Shown here piece after piece: positions 59,906 to 64,000 of a stretch of DNA of 64,000 nt (positions within the stretch are counted from its first letter, which is position 1; each line of letters starts with the position of its first letter). Source of the stretch: Brachynemurus nebulosus. Its lineage: Eukaryota > Arthropoda > Insecta > Neuroptera > Myrmeleontidae. Below the pieces are notes generated by a model that saw only the letters and a list, made by a program, of their open reading frames with translations, did not search any database and had not been told where the DNA came from. The DNA lies in assembly GCA_035578155.1 (NCBI GenBank), contig JAPWDM010000001.1, positions 10,515,543-10,579,542 of the forward strand, given 5' to 3'. The translations under genes were made by a program, and so were the position numbers.

Positions 59906-60429
59906 CTTTTTTTTAATAATAAACGTATATTTATGCAGTAGGTCTGGCGATTACAGGATTAACAAGCAAGTGTGTGCCATGACTTTATATAAAAGAAAAC
60001 AAAATAAGGGACTCCAAGTCTTTTTATTCAGTTATTTATTTTTATATTCGCCAAAGGATTTTATGTCAGAGAAACATACATTTTAATAAATCATGTACGA
60101 ACAAAGTAGCTCTTTAGCTGTACACAATACAATTACTTCAATGTATACATTAAAAAGTATGTACAAAGAATAAATGTTAAAAAGAAAATGGATTTAAAAT
60201 ATCCTAAAGAAAACTTATGCAATATGAAAGTAGATAGTAAAATAGATAATATATTTATAATGTGTGAAAAATTACCATTTATATAATAGAAAACAAATTA
60301 GATAGATAATAAAACACAGACAGTTTCTTCTCATGGATAAACATTTTCTTTTGAGAAGATAATCTCATTCTTAGTACAGTAAAAATAAGAATAAAAAATA
60401 ACTGAGTAGGTATATCTTAGTAAGCCACT
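59906..60429. other. AT-rich interval, nothing recognised
   Basis: No gene or terminal repeats recognised. Confidence 0.4.
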
Positions 60430-60653
60430 CAAGACCGAATTAGCCCACTTTGGAACCCTAGACATTTTCTTCTTACCGGCTCCCCTCCCACTCTCACAAG
60501 AAATAGAGCGTACGAAAGTATAAAACAATAAATAAAACAAAACTAAATAATGTGAAAAAGTAAATCTTAAATAATCACTCAAAGATTCAAAATAGACAGT
60601 TTGACTGGGCCCCAGACATTTGTTTCATTTGTCTGTGCAATAATCCGGCCCTG
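60430..60653 (-). mobile_element. hAT-like MITE, intact relative of 5765-6534
   Basis: Ends caagaccgaattagccc and gcaataatccggccctg are inverted; the flanks aagccact/aagaactt match at six of eight positions. Read on the minus strand it is collinear with both halves of the interrupted copy at 5765-6534. Confidence 0.7.
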
Positions 60654-60854
60654 AAGAACTTGTAAATGCCTAAAACAAAGCTAAATTGACGGAGTAAAAC
60701 TTTCTTTAAAATGGCTTACTTTTAAAATTTTACCATTTTTATTTTTATAATTATTTTTTTTTTTTAATGATTATGCAATTGGTATCGTTTTACTAGAATT
60801 CTAAAATGTACATAAAACTTTTTTACATTTTTGATGACCAAGTCAGCTTGCTCG

Positions 60855-61049
60855 TTAGTTTTGTGAAGTAAAAAAATCTCTTGCCTCGAAAATCAAAATT
60901 TCCCCTTGGATTTCACGTTTCAGAGTTTCTTGAACAATCTTAATCCTCCGTCTGTGTAACTCTGGAACTATTCGATTAATTTTTTCGATAAGGGGTATAA
61001 AGGTTTGTACTCTGTGAATTGCATCGCAATTAGCACACACACCATCTGT
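60855..61049 (-). CDS. candidate terminal exon of unknown protein
   Basis: On the minus strand an acceptor-like tttaactcacag (ending 61050) is followed by about 63 codons to a stop. The translation has a C--C pair (VCANCDAIH) and charged helical sequence (IEKINRIVPELHRRRIK, VQETLKREIQGEIL), unlike the low-complexity frames elsewhere. I do not recognise the family. An in-frame stop lies just upstream of the acceptor-like site, so splicing is needed if it is coding. It could also be a transposon fragment. Confidence 0.35.
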   Translation of the reverse strand, partial: TDGVCANCDAIHRVQTFIPLIEKINRIVPELHRRRIKIVQETLKREIQGEILIFEARDFFTSQN

Positions 61050-61765
61050 GAGTTAAACGTCGATATTTGACAGGTACAGTAGAGCTTCGAGCTGAGTTTT
61101 AGAACTTCGTTTGTAACTTAAAGTTCATAAATGTTACTAATTATATTTATTCAAAATGAAAAATCGAACAATATTAAAAAAACGAAGGGAAATAATATTA
61201 GTTACATATTTTTCATGACATAACTAAGATTGTTTATGAGCTGGACTATAAAGCCATAAATTATTAAGTCTTAAAACGTAAAAACGCAAACAAATCAGTG
61301 GTGTTTTTTAATAAAAATATTTTTCTATGAAAAAAGAATCCTAGAATGTTGAATTCTAGAATTTTTTAAATTTTTTTCAGATAAATACAAAGCGAGTGAT
61401 CTGACTCAAGGCTACTAATTCAATTCAGTTATTCACTTAATATAATGAATAAATTTAAATAATAAATAGGTACCAAAATACTTGAATACCAGGTACTTAA
61501 TAACCAATTTGGAGAATTTAGTGAATTCAAAGCTAATCCTAGCTGCTTATATAGATTGAAAAGTAGAAACGGTACTTGCCAATTGTCCGTTCAAGGGACA
61601 AAAAAAACAATTTCTATAGCAGATATATCTATAATGAAGAACTATTTAAAACAGCAATATTTTTAATGAAATTTATACATTAGCATAAAATTCAATTAAT
61701 CCACTTGAATCCAAGTTATTAAATGTTTGCTCTTGTACGTCACCTATGACTTAAATTATTATTTA
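61050..61765. other. AT-rich interval, nothing recognised
   Basis: If the exon at 60855-61049 is real, this is where upstream introns or exons would lie; none could be identified. Confidence 0.35.
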
Positions 61766-61882
61766 GTCCCGCATGTATTAAGTGACCACCACTGACCTCA
61801 ATCTGCTTCACTAAAGTTAAGTTTCACTAAAGTTTACGAAAATTTTCTTAACTTTAGTGAAGCTCCACTGTAAATGGGGGAC
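61766..61882. mobile_element. 117-bp TA-flanked MITE with perfect hairpin
   Basis: Ends gtcccgcatgta and taaatgggggac are inverted, TA at 61764-61765 and 61883-61884. Inside, cttcactaaagttaag (61806-61821) and its exact complement (61847-61862) form a 16-bp stem; the loop has another ttcactaaagtt word. Confidence 0.75.
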
Positions 61883-61954
61883 TAATTAAAGACATTTCAC
61901 TAATCTTATTATATCCTTATCTCAAATTTATTCTCAAAAATAAAAAAGTGCCTT

Positions 61955-62048
61955 TCGTCCTACAACTCTTAACTGAACACTTTTTCGATTAAGTCAATAG
62001 TTTGGCCGTACTAAAAAAGATAACTCTCGAATTATTCACCCCATGTAT
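61955..62048 (+). mobile_element. solo right end of the 45051-45503 MITE family
   Basis: ctacaactcttaactgaaca, tttttcgattaagtcaatag, tttggccgtacta and aactctcgaattattcacc follow the right end of that MITE in order, with no left end nearby. Confidence 0.65.
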
Positions 62049-63337
62049 CTCCTCCACTACTAAATCATATTTAAACCATGTTTGTTTGTGAAAAATTCCC
62101 TTTATAAACAAAGTTAAAAACCCTACACGTACGTATTTTTTATTGTAAATGGTATGTTTCAAAGGCTGCAAGTTTGTACAAAAAAAAAGAAAAAACAACA
62201 ATAGTGCTTTTGTGTATATGCGTCTGTGCACTTTTTTAACATTATACAAAGCTTGTTATGTGCTGCCTCCTGTCAAACACGGTTTATTTGTTTTATATAA
62301 AAAGCATCTACTCATCTGTGTTTGACTTAATGTAAAAAAACAAACATGTCTACAACAATTCCGCACATAAATGTACATGTGTATGGAACAATATGTAGCA
62401 TGTACATGAAAAGATTGATAAGGTCAATAGGTTGTTTGAAAAAAAAAAAGAACACGTGGAAATACAGAGCTAGGAAAAAAACAAAATCGATACAGTACAA
62501 GCCCTTCTTAATAATAACGTTTTGAATCACATTATAAGACTCATATTAGTTCGGCGGACTTTTCAATTAATTTTACAAGTATCCGTCAAAAATATGGTTG
62601 TTCAGCGGCCGGCGAATATTGTGTATCGATGGCAACAGTTCCCCCGTTCAAATTAAATTTATTTCACAAATAAATAAGCTTGTAACGTTAACGGATAAGC
62701 GAAATTTCGTACGATAAGTACGCAATCTTATAGTAGTGATAGATGAAAATATTTATATAGGTAATTTAAATTTCACAAGTAATACTTTGCAGTATAATTT
62801 TAGTAACTAATTAATTCTACTTAATATAGTATATTATTCAACAAGCTGGTAATGATAGCTATTACTCGCGAAAGTGAAATTGCGACACGAGCCGAGTTTA
62901 CGAGGCGAGTATCGTAATGCATCTAAGTGAGTAATAACAACTACAAGCGAGTTGAATCCGATATTTTTTCTACGACTTTTTTCCTTTTTGATTTAAATAA
63001 AATTGAATATAAATTTTAAATTAAAAGAATACAATTTTTAATCTATCTCTAATTTCATTAATAGTTTATATATGTACAAACGATGAAAACCAAATACAAA
63101 CTACTTTGTTTACTTTGACGTTACTACGCTACATATATGAAATTAAAATTTGATACATATATTATACACAAAACAAATGCCGGCCCATTGAATAATGGTT
63201 AATACGGTGATTTCATTGGTCGATAGATATTTAGTAATAGTCATTCTTCCACAACCTTTGAATAATTCCTAACTTTCTCAACAATTTACGGATATGTAAT
63301 GAGTGTGTTCTTCAACAAGAGTAGGAAAAATCTATTA
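62049..63337. other. AT-rich interval, nothing firm
   Basis: No gene recognised. A patch at 62860-62960 (ttactcgcgaaagtgaaatt, cgagccgagtttacgaggcg) has alternating complementary words and may be a decayed relative of element H. Confidence 0.35.
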
Positions 63338-63562
63338 CACTGACTGACAGACAACGTTTTTGTCTCGCAGCCTAAACGGTTAGGTTTAGAAGGATGAAAT
63401 TTTGCACAGGAGTTCCCTATGTAACGTAGGTGAGCACTAAAAAAGGATTCTTGAAAATTTATACCTCTAAGTGGATTAAACCGAGGATAAAAATTTGTAT
63501 GGAAATTCGTCATTTTTGAAGTTAGAGATATATAAAAATTTGTTATTGTGGCTATTAATAGT
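63338..63562 (-). mobile_element. non-LTR 3' tail relic, minus strand
   Basis: cactgactgacagacaacgt, the cctaaacggttaggttta block, cctatgtaacgtaggtgagc and gaagttagagatatataaaa are the complement of 47160-47385. The body of the retroelement is absent. Confidence 0.65.
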
Positions 63563-64000
63563 ATATTATACAATAAGTGCGGGAAATTGTCGATTGTCCA
63601 CGAGAGCAAAGTTGAGCGCACGATCGTAGTGAGTGCGCTTATTCACTTGAGTGGGCAATCAACAATCCTGCGCGAGTTGCATATACTATTTTTAATTACA
63701 AATTTCACATAATTTTTTCCGTTATTATTACTATTTTTTAGTCCTATAATATTATTGAGTGCTTGTGTTTTTTTGAATTAAATATTGTTTAAATTATTTG
63801 TTGGTGGTTTCTATAGAAATAATTATGAAATATTTATTAAATGAAAAATCAAGAGACGGCTTATCGTGTTTTATTATCAATTTGCGTGTGGAAAATGTAC
63901 TTTCCACACGCAAAAAGTATGTGGGAGAGTACAGTGGGCAAACAGCTATTCTGCGTATAAAAATGTGTGCGCCAAGTTAGTACTTCCCGCGCATGAGCAA
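63563..64000 (+). mobile_element. hairpin-rich element H, contiguous copy (cut by window end)
   Basis: The left hairpin (gtgcgggaaattgtcgattg to caatcaacaatcctgcgc) is followed directly by the part seen separately at 24229-24575. A perfect 14-bp stem tttgcgtgtggaaa/tttccacacgcaaa around atgtac lies at 63881-63914. It ends at cttcccgcgcatgagcaa at the window edge, so the right boundary is probably within or just beyond the last bases. Confidence 0.75.

Overview
This window looks like a gene-poor, strongly AT-rich stretch of an insect (at least arthropod) nuclear genome. The reasons are long (TA)n tracts, short low-complexity open frames with no bacterial operon layout, and repeat families of insect type: hAT-, Tc1-, pogo- and PIF/Harbinger-like DNA elements, non-LTR 3' tails ending in TCAGTCAGTC-type repeats, and a long GTTCCGTAC-type repeat. 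The order cannot be fixed from sequence alone. No complete host gene, rRNA, functional tRNA or CRISPR array is visible. Two minus-strand open stretches, near 1.35-1.67 kb and 60.86-61.05 kb, have acceptor-like upstream sequence and protein-like composition and are the only candidates for host exons.

Layout. 0-5.5 kb: a TA-flanked miniature element (408-818), one candidate exon, simple repeats and unassigned sequence. 5.5-6.5 kb: a four-level nest (170-bp satellite monomer, hAT-like element, non-LTR tail, TTAA-flanked MITE). 7.3-13.4 kb: hAT and TA-flanked elements. 14.3-15.4 kb: an element carrying an eight-unit 50-bp minisatellite. 16.3-19.3 kb: a 752-bp palindrome and three more terminal-repeat elements. 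21.5-24.6 kb: (TA)n tracts and a 160-bp satellite lying between the two halves of a hairpin-rich element. 26.6-32.5 kb: a 150-bp tandem repeat, palindromes, a Tc1-like relic with a transposase C-terminus, and a 1.7-kb palindrome. 34.7-40.2 kb: a 977-bp hAT element with a perfect 8-bp target duplication, a triple nest of elements, and a pogo-like element with a helix-turn-helix remnant. 43-51 kb: hAT, TA-flanked and non-LTR relics, then 170-bp satellite units on both sides of a pogo-like transposon that keeps a broken transposase. 53-64 kb: more hAT MITEs, a deletion derivative of the pogo-like family, the GTTCCGTAC-type repeat with a nested element, a second candidate exon, and a second copy of the hairpin-rich element running off the window end.

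The common thread is a set of TA-flanked, non-autonomous elements, each with its own 8-15 bp word repeated at both ends and inside. Two of them carry recognisable pogo-type transposase fragments (psq and CENP-B-like helix-turn-helix), so I infer that most belong to the Tc1/mariner/pogo group. Calls rest on termini, target duplications and copy-to-copy comparison inside this window; no database search was possible.
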